Shown one piece after another: positions 26,331 through 34,477 of a stretch of 64,000 nt of DNA (the first letter of the stretch is position 1; the number at the start of each line of letters is the position of its first letter). Where the stretch lies: NCBI RefSeq assembly GCF_963675455.1, contig NZ_OY776217.1:2652001-2716000 (forward strand), given 5' to 3'. Under the pieces are notes generated by a model that worked only from the letters and a program-made list of their open reading frames with translations, did not search any database and was not told the origin of the DNA. Source of the DNA: Emcibacter sp. (GTDB taxonomy: Bacteria; Pseudomonadota; Alphaproteobacteria; Sphingomonadales; Emcibacteraceae). A program made the translations under genes and the position numbers.

Positions 26331-26849
26331 ATGGTGCGACCTTCACCTAAAACAGTTCTGTTTTTCCTTATCTTTATTATCACTGCACTTCCCGGACCTG
26401 TACCGGGGAGTGCTTTTTCCCAGAATTCCAGGAACGGACAAATCCAACTGTTTAAAGGCAGTCTTCCCGAAGCGATCAACGCTGCCACGGCTATTGTCGT
26501 TGCCCGCCCTGCCGGGCGGCAGTTTTCCTCTTCCCCCACCGACAGGCCGTCTATTCATTCTTTTATCGTTCTGGATGCACTGAAGGGCGTCCCGGCCGGA
26601 ACAATAAAGCTTCGCTCTCCGGGCCAGACCATGCCTTTCTATCCGTCCCCGGACAAAAGCTACCTGCTTTTTCTGACAGGCGGACGGGACAATAGCTACA
26701 GCATTATATCCCACAGCCTCAGTGTCCTGCTGGCTTTTGAGGTCAGTGTGGATGACCGGCTGCAGGGCAGGCTGCCGCCTCATTGGAAGCCGTTCACGGT
26801 GAACCAGTTACGGGATCTTATTCATACCTCAGAGCATCAATCGGATTAA
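26331..26849 (+). CDS. Hypothetical secreted protein downstream of the metalloprotease
   Basis: A 172-residue protein of no recognised function. ATG at 26331 with AGAGGAAAA just upstream is chosen over an in-frame ATG at 26259 inside the previous gene. The N-terminus is a signal peptide (KTVLFFLIFIITALPGPVPGSAFS). The mature part has a pattern seen in uncharacterised exported proteins: AATAIVVARPAG, then SFIVLDALKGVPAGTIKLRSPG and PDKSYLLFLTGG, suggesting a small beta-rich domain. The close spacing to the metalloprotease suggests partnership (inhibitor, chaperone or substrate); that is inference. The 3' end overlaps convergent macB-like gene by 32 bases. Confidence 0.7.
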   Translation: MVRPSPKTVLFFLIFIITALPGPVPGSAFSQNSRNGQIQLFKGSLPEAINAATAIVVARPAGRQFSSSPTDRPSIHSFIVLDALKGVPAGTIKLRSPGQTMPFYPSPDKSYLLFLTGGRDNSYSIISHSLSVLLAFEVSVDDRLQGRLPPHWKPFTVNQLRDLIHTSEHQSD

Positions 26850-28050
26850 GATTTGCGGCCTTGTGGGCCGGATAATATCCAAAGAATATGCCGACTGCCG
26901 CGGCCGCCCCGATTGCCAGCAGAATGACAGAGGGCCCGATAACGATCGGCCATTCCCCGATCCGGCTGATCATGATGGTCGCGATTACACCAAACATTAT
27001 ACCGATCAGCCCACCGATCAGGCACAGGGTGATGCCTTCTACCAGAAACTGCTGCAGGATATCTTTCTTGCGGGCGCCGACACTTAAGCGAAGGCCGATT
27101 TCCCGGGTCCGCTCGGTCACCGAGACCAGCATGATGTTCATAATACCGATCCCGCCGACAATCAGCGAGATGGCCGCCGTGGCCGCCAGCAACACCGACA
27201 GGGTGGTTTCTGTCGCGGTGCGGGCCTTGACCATTTCCGACAGGTTGTGGACGGAGAAGTCATCGGCATTCCCTGATTTGATTTTCCGCCGTTCCCGCAG
27301 GATTTCCTCGATCCGGGACTTGGCCACATCCAGATCGGCCCAGTCTTCCATTTTCACCGTGATCGAGGGTATCTGGTCGGGCACTGTATCATCCCGGCCG
27401 GCGAGGCGTTTACGTGCCGTGGAAATGGGAATAATGACGATATCGTCCTGATCCCGGCCAAAGGCATTCTGGCCTTTCTCATGCAGGATACCGATGACGG
27501 TGAAGGGTATTTTCTTGATCCTGATACGTTGTCCGAGGGGATCCGTCTCGCCAAACAGTTCCTCTGCCACGGTTTGCCCGAGGATTGCCACCTTGGCGGC
27601 GGAACGGACTTCCTGATCGGCAAAATTGCGACCATTGTCCAGCTCCCAGGCCATGGTTTTGAGAAATCCCTCATGTCCGCCCTGAATAGTCGTCAGCCAG
27701 TTAGTGTTACCAACGATCACAGGCGCGGAAGCCGTAAGCGACCCGGTCATGGCATAGACGTCCTCCACTTCCTTTTGCAGGACTTCGAAATCCTTTTCTG
27801 AAAAGGGCGTTTCCGTACCGGCGCCGGCGCTCCGTCGGCCCATGAAACCGGGGCCCGGACGAACCATCAGGATATTGGTGCCCAGGCTGCTGATCACGGC
27901 CTCTACCTGTTTCTGGGCGCCGTTGCTGATGGACACCATGACAATGACCGCCGCAACCCCGATAATAATGCCCAGCATGGTCAGGAAGCTGCGCAGGGCG
28001 TTGAGCCGCAGAGCGGTAAGCGCAATGCCGAGACTGGTCATCAGGTTCAT
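26818..28050 (-). CDS. MacB-type ABC transporter permease
   Basis: Inner-membrane permease of a MacB-like mechanotransmission ABC system. The 410-residue protein has an N-terminal TM (RSFLTMLGIIIGVAAVIVMVSI), a periplasmic MacB_PCD core domain of about 220 residues, and a C-terminal FtsX domain with three TMs. The last part shows IGGIGIMNIMLVSVTERTREIGLRLSVGARKKDILQQFL, a strong MacB signature. The ATPase is a separate gene (next upstream), unlike E. coli MacB, where it is fused. Overlaps the ATPase gene by 4 bases and the convergent secreted-protein gene by 32 bases. Confidence 0.94.
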   Translation of the reverse strand: MNLMTSLGIALTALRLNALRSFLTMLGIIIGVAAVIVMVSISNGAQKQVEAVISSLGTNILMVRPGPGFMGRRSAGAGTETPFSEKDFEVLQKEVEDVYAMTGSLTASAPVIVGNTNWLTTIQGGHEGFLKTMAWELDNGRNFADQEVRSAAKVAILGQTVAEELFGETDPLGQRIRIKKIPFTVIGILHEKGQNAFGRDQDDIVIIPISTARKRLAGRDDTVPDQIPSITVKMEDWADLDVAKSRIEEILRERRKIKSGNADDFSVHNLSEMVKARTATETTLSVLLAATAAISLIVGGIGIMNIMLVSVTERTREIGLRLSVGARKKDILQQFLVEGITLCLIGGLIGIMFGVIATIMISRIGEWPIVIGPSVILLAIGAAAAVGIFFGYYPAHKAANLNPIDALRYE

Positions 28051-28769
28051 GAGGCGCCTCCTTCCGCCGTGTCCCGAATGATCCTGCCGTCCCGGAAAAC
28101 AAGCTGGCGGCGGGCGCAGGCGGCAACCTCGGCTTCGTGGGTGACAACAATGACGGTGATGCCCTGGCTGTTCAGTTCACCGAACAGGGCCATGATGTCT
28201 TGGGACGTTTTGCTGTCAAGGGCACCGGTCGGTTCGTCGGCCAGAATGATCTTCGGCCGGTTGGCCAGCGCCCGGGCAATGGCCACCCGCTGCTGCTGCC
28301 CGCCCGACAGTTGTGACGGCAGGTGGTCGGCCCGTTCTTCAAGCCCGACAAGCCGCAGGCATTCCAACGCCCTTTCCTTCATTTTTGACGACGGCATATG
28401 GGAATAGAGCAGGGGGAGTTTGACATTCTCAAGGGCCGACGCCCGGGACAGCAGGTTGAACTGCTGGAAAACAAAACCGATCCGTTCATTGCGCAGGCTG
28501 GCCAGTTCATCGGATGTCATGTCGCTGACCTTGCGGCCGTCGATATAAAGCTCGCCGGAGGTCGGCACATCAAGCACGCCGATCATATTCATGAAAGTGG
28601 ATTTGCCGGAGCCTGACGACCCCATGATGGCAACATATTCCCCCTGGCGGATGGTCGTACTGACTCCGTCCAGGGCGTGTACCACAGTTTCGCCAAGCCG
28701 GTAATGGCGATGCAGGTCATCGCAGACAATCAGGGGCGGATTATCATCTGTGCCGGGGGACTGCATCAT
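28047..28769 (-). CDS. ABC transporter ATP-binding protein (MacB/LolD type)
   Basis: ATPase of the MacAB-like export system, 240 residues. Walker A GSSGSGKST, Q-loop FQQFNLLSRASALENV, signature LSGGQQQRVAIARAL and Walker B IILADEPTGALDSKT are intact, followed by the H-loop VTHE. The sequence places it in the MacB/LolD/FtsE group that couples to FtsX-type permeases. It lies between the adaptor (1-base overlap) and the permease (4-base overlap), so all three are translationally coupled. Confidence 0.95.
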   Translation of the reverse strand: MMQSPGTDDNPPLIVCDDLHRHYRLGETVVHALDGVSTTIRQGEYVAIMGSSGSGKSTFMNMIGVLDVPTSGELYIDGRKVSDMTSDELASLRNERIGFVFQQFNLLSRASALENVKLPLLYSHMPSSKMKERALECLRLVGLEERADHLPSQLSGGQQQRVAIARALANRPKIILADEPTGALDSKTSQDIMALFGELNSQGITVIVVTHEAEVAACARRQLVFRDGRIIRDTAEGGAS

Positions 28770-30250
28770 CAGTTTTTCCTGACATATTTTTCCCGAATGA
28801 CAATTTCTGTTCCGACATCAAGCCCGGGGGGCGTCCCTATAATCTCCGTATAGTCCTCGTCACTGATGCCGGTCAGAATATCATGCCGAATGAGGTAACC
28901 GTCACCGTTCAGGGTCCAGAGCACACCGTCCCGGGGGCGTTCGCGGCTGTTTTGCGCCTTTTGCCAGACTTCATACTGATCCGGCGTCATGACTTCCCTG
29001 AAAATATTGCTGATGCGCTGGCGCATGGCGTCCCTTTCCGTTGCACCGGGCGGCGGGCCGAGGACCGGTGCCTGGCTGCTGCCGAACAGTTCTTTCAGGC
29101 GGGCGGCTATCTCGGTTTGCTGTTCGGCCGTCAGGTCAACACCTTCCGGCACGCGCGGGCCATTACTCCCGCCATTGACAGGCGGGAAGGGGGCACCGGC
29201 AGGGGCAGTCGCCTGAGGTTTTTCAGCCTCCATCACCCGGCTTTCGTCCTTTGGCTTGAAACGCAGGGCCATGTTCCGGACCCTGAGCACATTCTTGCGC
29301 TGGCCGGTGATGATATTCACATTGGCGGTCATGCCCGGCAACAGTTTAAGCTCGTCATTGCGCGCCGATATGATGACCATGTAGGTGACCACACTCTGGG
29401 ATTCTTCCGGCGACAGGCGTACCTGCTTGACCGTACCCTCGAACTTAAGGTCAGGGAAGGCATCAACGGTAAAGAAGACGATATTGCCGTCCCGGATGTT
29501 ACCAATATCGGCTTCGTCGACCTCCGCCTCGATCTGCATTTCCCGCAGGTCCTGGGCGATGGTGAACAATACCGGTGTCGACATGCTGGCGGCAACGGTC
29601 TGTCCGACATTAACGGCACGGTCCACCACGACGCCGTCGATCGGCGAACGGATGTCGGTGCGCTCAAGATCAAGTTGATCCTGCTCCAGATTTTCCCGGC
29701 TTTGCAGCAGGGCCGCTTCGGCGTTCTTCACCCGGGACTTGGCGACAAGAATCCCGGCCTCCGCCGTTTTATAGTTGGCCTCGGCATCTTCATAAGCGCT
29801 TTGTGAGACATTACCCTTTTTCAGAAGCTCCTTCTGGCGCTGAAAGGCCAGACTGGCCTGATAGAGCAGGGCTTCCTCCTGGACCAGACTTGCCTTTTCC
29901 TTCTCCAGGTTGGCGATGGCGACGGCAACATCAGCTTCCGACTGCCTGACCCGGGCGGCAAAGGAACGGGGGTCAATCCTAGCAATGATCTCGTCCTTTT
30001 TGACCCCGGAATTATAATCCTTGTAAAGCGCAATGATCTGGCCGGACAATTGCGACCCTACCTCTACGGACACCACCGGCTGGACGGTGCCGGAGGTATA
30101 GACGCTGCGGTTGATGGAGCCGCGATCGAGGGCCCCGGTCACATAGGTCACATCGCCGGAGGAGGGCGACGGGGCGATGAGGAAATAATAAACGCCGGCA
30201 CCCGCAAGCAGGGCAAGGAAGGCGGCTGAAATAACTTTCCGGTTCAACAC
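28769..30250 (-). CDS. MacA-type periplasmic adaptor with an unusual internal insertion
   Basis: Membrane-fusion adaptor linking the ABC permease to an outer-membrane channel. Residues 1-30 hold a membrane anchor (KVISAAFLALLAGAGVYYFLI). Next come a lipoyl half (RGSINRSVYTSGTVQPVVSVEVG), a long alpha hairpin (about 95-200), the second lipoyl half (DIRSPIDGVVVDRAVNVGQTV) and a beta barrel to about 330. Residues 340-437 are an extra segment: a Pro/Gly linker, then helices with LTAEQ and MTPDQ, resembling LTXXQ motifs. The membrane-proximal domain then resumes (GVLWTLNGDGYLIR ... GLDVGTEIVI). At 493 residues it is about 100 longer than usual MacA. It heads the efflux genes 106 bases after the MarR gene. 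Confidence 0.9.
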   Translation of the reverse strand: MLNRKVISAAFLALLAGAGVYYFLIAPSPSSGDVTYVTGALDRGSINRSVYTSGTVQPVVSVEVGSQLSGQIIALYKDYNSGVKKDEIIARIDPRSFAARVRQSEADVAVAIANLEKEKASLVQEEALLYQASLAFQRQKELLKKGNVSQSAYEDAEANYKTAEAGILVAKSRVKNAEAALLQSRENLEQDQLDLERTDIRSPIDGVVVDRAVNVGQTVAASMSTPVLFTIAQDLREMQIEAEVDEADIGNIRDGNIVFFTVDAFPDLKFEGTVKQVRLSPEESQSVVTYMVIISARNDELKLLPGMTANVNIITGQRKNVLRVRNMALRFKPKDESRVMEAEKPQATAPAGAPFPPVNGGSNGPRVPEGVDLTAEQQTEIAARLKELFGSSQAPVLGPPPGATERDAMRQRISNIFREVMTPDQYEVWQKAQNSRERPRDGVLWTLNGDGYLIRHDILTGISDEDYTEIIGTPPGLDVGTEIVIREKYVRKN

Positions 30251-30271
30251 GGCAGGTCTCTCACAGGATTA

Positions 30272-30299
30272 CATGATATATTACAGAACATATATCATG
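30272..30299. promoter_or_regulatory. Palindromic candidate operator between marR and macA-like genes
   Basis: A perfect inverted repeat with 10-bp arms, CATGATATAT (30272-30281) and ATATATCATG (30290-30299), separated by 8 bases. A nested perfect palindrome TATCATGATA spans 30293-30302. It lies 22 bases upstream of the adaptor start. Size, AT content and place suit a MarR-family operator; binding by the adjacent regulator is inference. Confidence 0.55.
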
Positions 30300-30356
30300 A
30301 TACGCCAGCCCGCGGTTTTACTGTCACAAAAAATATAAAATTTAAGCCCGGCCGGA

Positions 30357-30824
30357 TCAGTCGGCGGTCAGTTTAGTCAGCACCTGTTCGAGAACATCAA
30401 TCTGTACATCCGACAGCCGGTCACCGAAGAATTTATTCATCCGGCGCACGATCAGCGGATAGGTCTGTTCAAACACAGTCCGCCCGGCAGGGGTCATATT
30501 GACAAAGACCACCCGGCTTGACTTGTCGGACCTCTCCCGCTTGACCAGTCCCTTTTTCTCCAGCGAGGAGACAATATAGGTGGCATTCGGCGGTGAAAAG
30601 AAGCAGGCCTTGGCCAGATCGCTCATAGACTGGGTGCCGGTACGCCCCAGCGTTATCAAAAGGGCCAGTTCCGAACTCTTCAGATTGCTGCCCGGCGCAC
30701 ATTCGCTGGCCATCTTGTAGAGCCGGTGGCGCAGGGCCATAATACTCTGGGCCAGACAAACTGACCTGTTTTCCTGTGGTGTAGCATCCCTGGTCTCGGT
30801 ATTTTTATTTTTTTTCTTTGTCAT
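30357..30824 (-). CDS. MarR family transcriptional regulator
   Basis: A 155-residue winged-helix regulator. The core reads LKSSELALLITLGRTGTQSMSDLAKACFF (helices 2-3), then a recognition helix SPPNATYIVSSLEKKGLVKRERS and the wing DKSSRVVFVNMTPAGR, all typical MarR features. An N-terminal stretch is Lys/Asn/Thr-rich (TKKKNKNTETRDATPQE). It lies directly upstream of, and on the same strand as, the MacAB-like genes and likely controls them, perhaps in response to an exported toxic ligand. The 106-base gap to the adaptor contains a strong palindrome. Confidence 0.9.
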   Translation of the reverse strand: MTKKKNKNTETRDATPQENRSVCLAQSIMALRHRLYKMASECAPGSNLKSSELALLITLGRTGTQSMSDLAKACFFSPPNATYIVSSLEKKGLVKRERSDKSSRVVFVNMTPAGRTVFEQTYPLIVRRMNKFFGDRLSDVQIDVLEQVLTKLTAD

Positions 30825-30956
30825 GGGTTCCCCGGCCTCATTATCTTCGGCCTGTCCCTCGTTTGCCGGATAAGTACCGGACTTGGTAATCCCCGAAAAT
30901 CGCGCAAAATATATATCTGCACCTACAAAGAGTCAAATTTTTATTTAAAATCAATA

Positions 30957-30972
30957 AGTTAAAATTTTAACT
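30957..30972. promoter_or_regulatory. 16-bp perfect palindrome upstream of the marR-like gene
   Basis: AGTTAAAATTTTAACT is a perfect palindrome at 30957-30972 in the 270-base gap between the divergent marR-like gene (start 30824) and the membrane-protein gene (start 31095). It is followed by AAATTTTTT, so a weak AT-rich terminator is another reading. A second palindrome ATGTTAACAT is at 31051-31060, 35 bases before the membrane-protein ATG. Either could be an operator. Confidence 0.4.
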
Positions 30973-31094
30973 AAATTTTTTACATGCGAAAAAAGATCAA
31001 TGAAATGGGGATGATAAGTGAAAATAGTTGCATAGACATGTTCCGGGAAAATGTTAACATGAATGCTGGATTTTATTCAATTTGGGGATGAATC

Positions 31095-31643
31095 ATGCTT
31101 CGGAAAATTGTTTTTTTACATCCTTTGATAATTTTTTCTGGTTTCATGTTCCTGATACTTGTTTTTTCAGTGGTCTCGGCAGAGATCATAACACCGTCTG
31201 AACGAACACATGGAATTATCGGGGTATTATCTTTTCTGCTAATGTTCGGATGGCCTCTTTCAGTGATAAGATTTATTCAGCTTGAATTTGTTCCGCAACA
31301 CGTTCTTCACAGCCAAGTCTTGCATAAGCTAGGGTTTGCCATTTTCTTGGTTTTTGCACTATTTAGACTGTTATCCGCATATATGCCTGAGAGATGGCAC
31401 TATATCGAACACGAGTTAGGCGCGGCCTTAAGCCTGGCTACAGGGTTGGCATTTCTGATGTTATTTTGGCGGGCGTCAAAAATTCTCGTTCAAGAAGAAA
31501 TAAAACAGAATAAAGAGGTTTTTCAACCTTACGGGGCGAATGCTAGGGCGTTCTCATTTCTGATTATATTTGCCTATTGGGTATTTACAGCGCATTTCAT
31601 CCAGAAACGTTTATGTAGATTAGAAGCATCAAAGTCTGCTTAA
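31095..31643 (+). CDS. Hypothetical multi-pass membrane protein (AT-rich)
   Basis: A 182-residue protein with about five hydrophobic segments: residues about 8-28 (IIFSGFMFLILVFSVVSA), 41-60, 78-95, 110-128 and 155-172. No family is recognised. His residues near helix ends (FVPQHVLHSQVLHKLG, RWHYIEHELG) might be functional, but this is speculation. ATG at 31095 follows a GGGGATGA SD. The gene is visibly more AT-rich than its neighbours (near 40% GC by eye) and is not linked to an operon, which fits recent acquisition. It is divergent from the marR-like gene, so control by that regulator is possible. Confidence 0.65.
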   Translation: MLRKIVFLHPLIIFSGFMFLILVFSVVSAEIITPSERTHGIIGVLSFLLMFGWPLSVIRFIQLEFVPQHVLHSQVLHKLGFAIFLVFALFRLLSAYMPERWHYIEHELGAALSLATGLAFLMLFWRASKILVQEEIKQNKEVFQPYGANARAFSFLIIFAYWVFTAHFIQKRLCRLEASKSA

Positions 31644-31718
31644 ACAATTGATATTGTGCCTGAATATACAAAAACAGGCCCCACTGAATATAGCAGTCAA
31701 TTATTCGCATAATTTATA

Positions 31719-31949
31719 TTATGGTAAATAATATATTCCCAATAGCACCGTAACGATGGCCAGGGTTATAACAATCTTGATCCCCAGCGCCTTGATCCAG
31801 CGGTCAGTAACGCGTTTATTGTGGACCTGCATCGCCACACGGGCTTTTGATATTTTTTCTTCACCATGCAAATCTGCGCCGGCCTCCAGGATCACACGAA
31901 GCTCCGGCGCACTGAGTTCCATGAGGTCGTCTTGGTCACTCACGATCAT
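31719..31949 (-). CDS. Small tail-anchored hypothetical protein coupled to the ABC permease
   Basis: A 76-residue protein overlapping the end of the ABC permease gene by 4 bases, so translationally coupled. The first 50 residues are soluble and charged (LSAPELRVILEAGADLHGEEKISKAR); the last 22 form a membrane segment (IKIVITLAIVTVLLGIYYL) ending in Pro. That is a C-tail anchor with an N-in soluble domain. No known family is recognised. Overlap and orientation suggest an accessory subunit of the YbbAP-like exporter. Confidence 0.7.
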   Translation of the reverse strand: MIVSDQDDLMELSAPELRVILEAGADLHGEEKISKARVAMQVHNKRVTDRWIKALGIKIVITLAIVTVLLGIYYLP

Positions 31950-34477
31950 ACTTCCCGCAGCACCTGGGCCGGTCGTGCGGCCATGGCAAGCCAGATGCTC
32001 ATCATGCCAACCAGCAAGGTAAAGGCAATGCTGACGCCAATGGTCAGTGCCGGAATGTTAACAGCGAAATGCCACGGCATGGTCATGATGCCGACGACAA
32101 TTCCCCAGGCCGCCAGGGTGCCGAGTGCAATGGCGACAAGGCCGGCCATAAGCCCGAGAATGATAAATTCAAGCACATAGGCCCTGAGCACGTCCATCCG
32201 GGTTGCCCCGAGAATTTTCAAAACCGCCGCATCATAAACCCGGCGTTTGTGCCCGGCGGCAATAGCACCGGCCAGCACCAGGATCCCGGCCAGTATGGTA
32301 ATAGCAGCCATCACATCGACGGCGGCCCCGATCTTGACCAGCATATCCTGCAATGTGGTGAGCACCTCTTTCATGCGGACAATGGAAACCTGGGGATATT
32401 CCCGGGCAATGGCCCTGAAGGTCTCGCTTTCCAGCTCCGGCGCCACCTTTGCCGTCGCCACATAGGTAAAAGGTGCGGGTTTCAGGGTATTCGGGTCAAA
32501 CATGACCACATAGTTGATACCATAAGATTCCCAGTCCACTTCCCGCAGCGAGGAAATAGTCGCGGTGATCGACCGGCCAAGCACATTGACGGTAATTTCA
32601 TCGCCAAGATCCAGATACATGGTGTCCGACATATCGGTGGAAATACTGACTTCCGGCGGGCCGTCATAGCCCTCGGACCACCATTCGCCAGCCACAAGCG
32701 GGTTGTTTTCCGGCCGTTTGGCGGCAAAGGTCAGGCCCCGGTCGCCGCGCAGCATCCAGCTGCCTTCCGGGTCGATCTCGACCTCTTCGGACGGAATTCC
32801 CATCAGGTGCGTGATGCGGCCGCGCAGGTTAGGAACGCTCTGTATATCATTGACACCGTTTAGATTTTCCAGAAATGACGTAAAGGCGTCATGCTGGTCT
32901 TTCTGGACATCGATAAAGAAGAACGACGGCGCCTCGAGGCTCGCCCGGTCATTGATTTCCCGGGTAATGTTATTTTCCACCAGGGCAATGGCGGTAAACA
33001 GGATCAGGCCGAGCCCGAGCGACAGAACCACCGAAACAGTAGCGTTGCCGGGCCGGTGAATATTGCTGAGCGCAATGCGCAGGGTCGGGCTTTTCGGGCG
33101 CGGCAGACGGCGGGCGAGAAACCGGATAAGCCACCCTGCCCCATACAGCACCAGAAAGGCAAACAGCGTGCCGCCGAGGAAAAACAAAGTGATGTTGCGA
33201 TGTTCCGACTGCCAGACCACAAGCCCGACCAAAGCCGCCAGAAGGCCGAGGATAAGGGCAATGAAGATCTTGGGATATTTTACCCGCTCGTTCTTATGGA
33301 CAAGCTGGCGGAACAACCGGGCGGCCGGGATATTCTGCGCCCGGCTTAACGGCCACAGGGTAAAGATCAGGGTAATCAGCAGGCTGTAAAGCGCCGCCAG
33401 CAGCAAGGGCTTGAGGTAAAAGCCAGCCGCCACCGGTACCGGCAGAAAGCGAACCAGAAGATCGCCGACCAGCACCGGCATCAGGGCGCCAAGCACAAGA
33501 CCGGCTGCCGTGGCCAGCGCTGCCATCAGCAGGACCTGGATCAGGTAAATCTGCATGATCATGCCGGAGCGGGCGCCAAGGATCTTGAAGGTGGCGATGG
33601 TTGATGTTTTGCCCGAGAGGTAAGCTGTCACCGCATTGCTGACCCCTACCCCGCCGACCAGCAGCGCCGTCAAGCCCACAAGGGCGAGAAACTGGCCGAG
33701 CCGGGTGACAAATCGTCTGACGCCCGAACCACCGTCACCGCGGTCCCGAAGCCGCCAGTCGGCATCGGGGAATGCCTGCTTGATCTCTTCTTTGACAGCT
33801 TGCAGCTGCTGCCCGTCGTTCAGTTTGAGCCGGTAATAATTGCGAATCAGGCTGCCGGGCTGCACGAGGCCGCTGGCTTTGAGGCCCGAATAGGACATGA
33901 GCGCCCCCGGCGCCAGTTGCAGGCCCTGGTTTGAACGGTCCGGCTCGAACGTGACAATGGCGGAGACATAATAGACCGTACTGCCCAACTTCAGCGGATT
34001 ACCCCGGCTGAGGGACAACCGGTTGGCCAGCGCCTCGGAAATCACAACCGCCGGTTTTCCGTCCTGTTCCGCATAGAGGTCTGCCGGGGCATCGCCATTC
34101 AGGAACTTCAATGCTCCAAACAACGGATAAAGGTCATCAACGGCCTTGAGCTCCACCAGCGAACTGTCTTCGACCTTGCCCGCCGCCTGATGGGCCATGA
34201 CCCTAAGCGTGGACACCCGGGAAATGATGCCGCGCGCTTCCAGGAAAGATTGCTCTTCCGTACTAAGTTCCCGCTGCATCATGCTGACTTCGATGTCACC
34301 GCCGAGGAACAGGCGAGCCTCCTGGCTCAGGCCTTCGGAAATATTGGTGGTGACGGACCCCACCGAGGCAATGATGGCGGTACCGAGGAACAGGCAGGCC
34401 AGGAAAATACGGAATCTTTTGACGCCGGAACGCAGTTCCCGGAGGGCAAAACGGAAAGCTGTCGGGAGTGAGTTCAT
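31946..34477 (-). CDS. ybbP: ABC transporter permease, FtsX-like (YbbP type)
   Basis: An 843-residue permease with duplicated FtsX modules, as in E. coli YbbP. It has an N-terminal TM (FRIFLACLFLGTAIIASVGSV), a large periplasmic domain, a first FtsX cluster (ALVGLTALLVGGVGVSNAV), a central TM pair, a second periplasmic domain, and a last FtsX cluster (VMAAITILAGILVLAGAIAAG ... DAAVLKILGATR). GVSNAVTAYLSGKTSTIATFKILGA is the FtsX signature of the first half. Located between the ATPase gene (1-base overlap) and the tail-anchored protein (4-base overlap). The substrate is unknown; YbbAP-TesA systems are thought to act on hydrophobic or lipid compounds. Confidence 0.92.
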   Translation of the reverse strand: MNSLPTAFRFALRELRSGVKRFRIFLACLFLGTAIIASVGSVTTNISEGLSQEARLFLGGDIEVSMMQRELSTEEQSFLEARGIISRVSTLRVMAHQAAGKVEDSSLVELKAVDDLYPLFGALKFLNGDAPADLYAEQDGKPAVVISEALANRLSLSRGNPLKLGSTVYYVSAIVTFEPDRSNQGLQLAPGALMSYSGLKASGLVQPGSLIRNYYRLKLNDGQQLQAVKEEIKQAFPDADWRLRDRGDGGSGVRRFVTRLGQFLALVGLTALLVGGVGVSNAVTAYLSGKTSTIATFKILGARSGMIMQIYLIQVLLMAALATAAGLVLGALMPVLVGDLLVRFLPVPVAAGFYLKPLLLAALYSLLITLIFTLWPLSRAQNIPAARLFRQLVHKNERVKYPKIFIALILGLLAALVGLVVWQSEHRNITLFFLGGTLFAFLVLYGAGWLIRFLARRLPRPKSPTLRIALSNIHRPGNATVSVVLSLGLGLILFTAIALVENNITREINDRASLEAPSFFFIDVQKDQHDAFTSFLENLNGVNDIQSVPNLRGRITHLMGIPSEEVEIDPEGSWMLRGDRGLTFAAKRPENNPLVAGEWWSEGYDGPPEVSISTDMSDTMYLDLGDEITVNVLGRSITATISSLREVDWESYGINYVVMFDPNTLKPAPFTYVATAKVAPELESETFRAIAREYPQVSIVRMKEVLTTLQDMLVKIGAAVDVMAAITILAGILVLAGAIAAGHKRRVYDAAVLKILGATRMDVLRAYVLEFIILGLMAGLVAIALGTLAAWGIVVGIMTMPWHFAVNIPALTIGVSIAFTLLVGMMSIWLAMAARPAQVLREV

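Noticed and set aside
28883..29806. 307-codon plus-strand frame over the macA-like gene
   Set aside because: The minus-strand adaptor protein accounts for the sequence and fits its operon; no signal supports the antisense frame.
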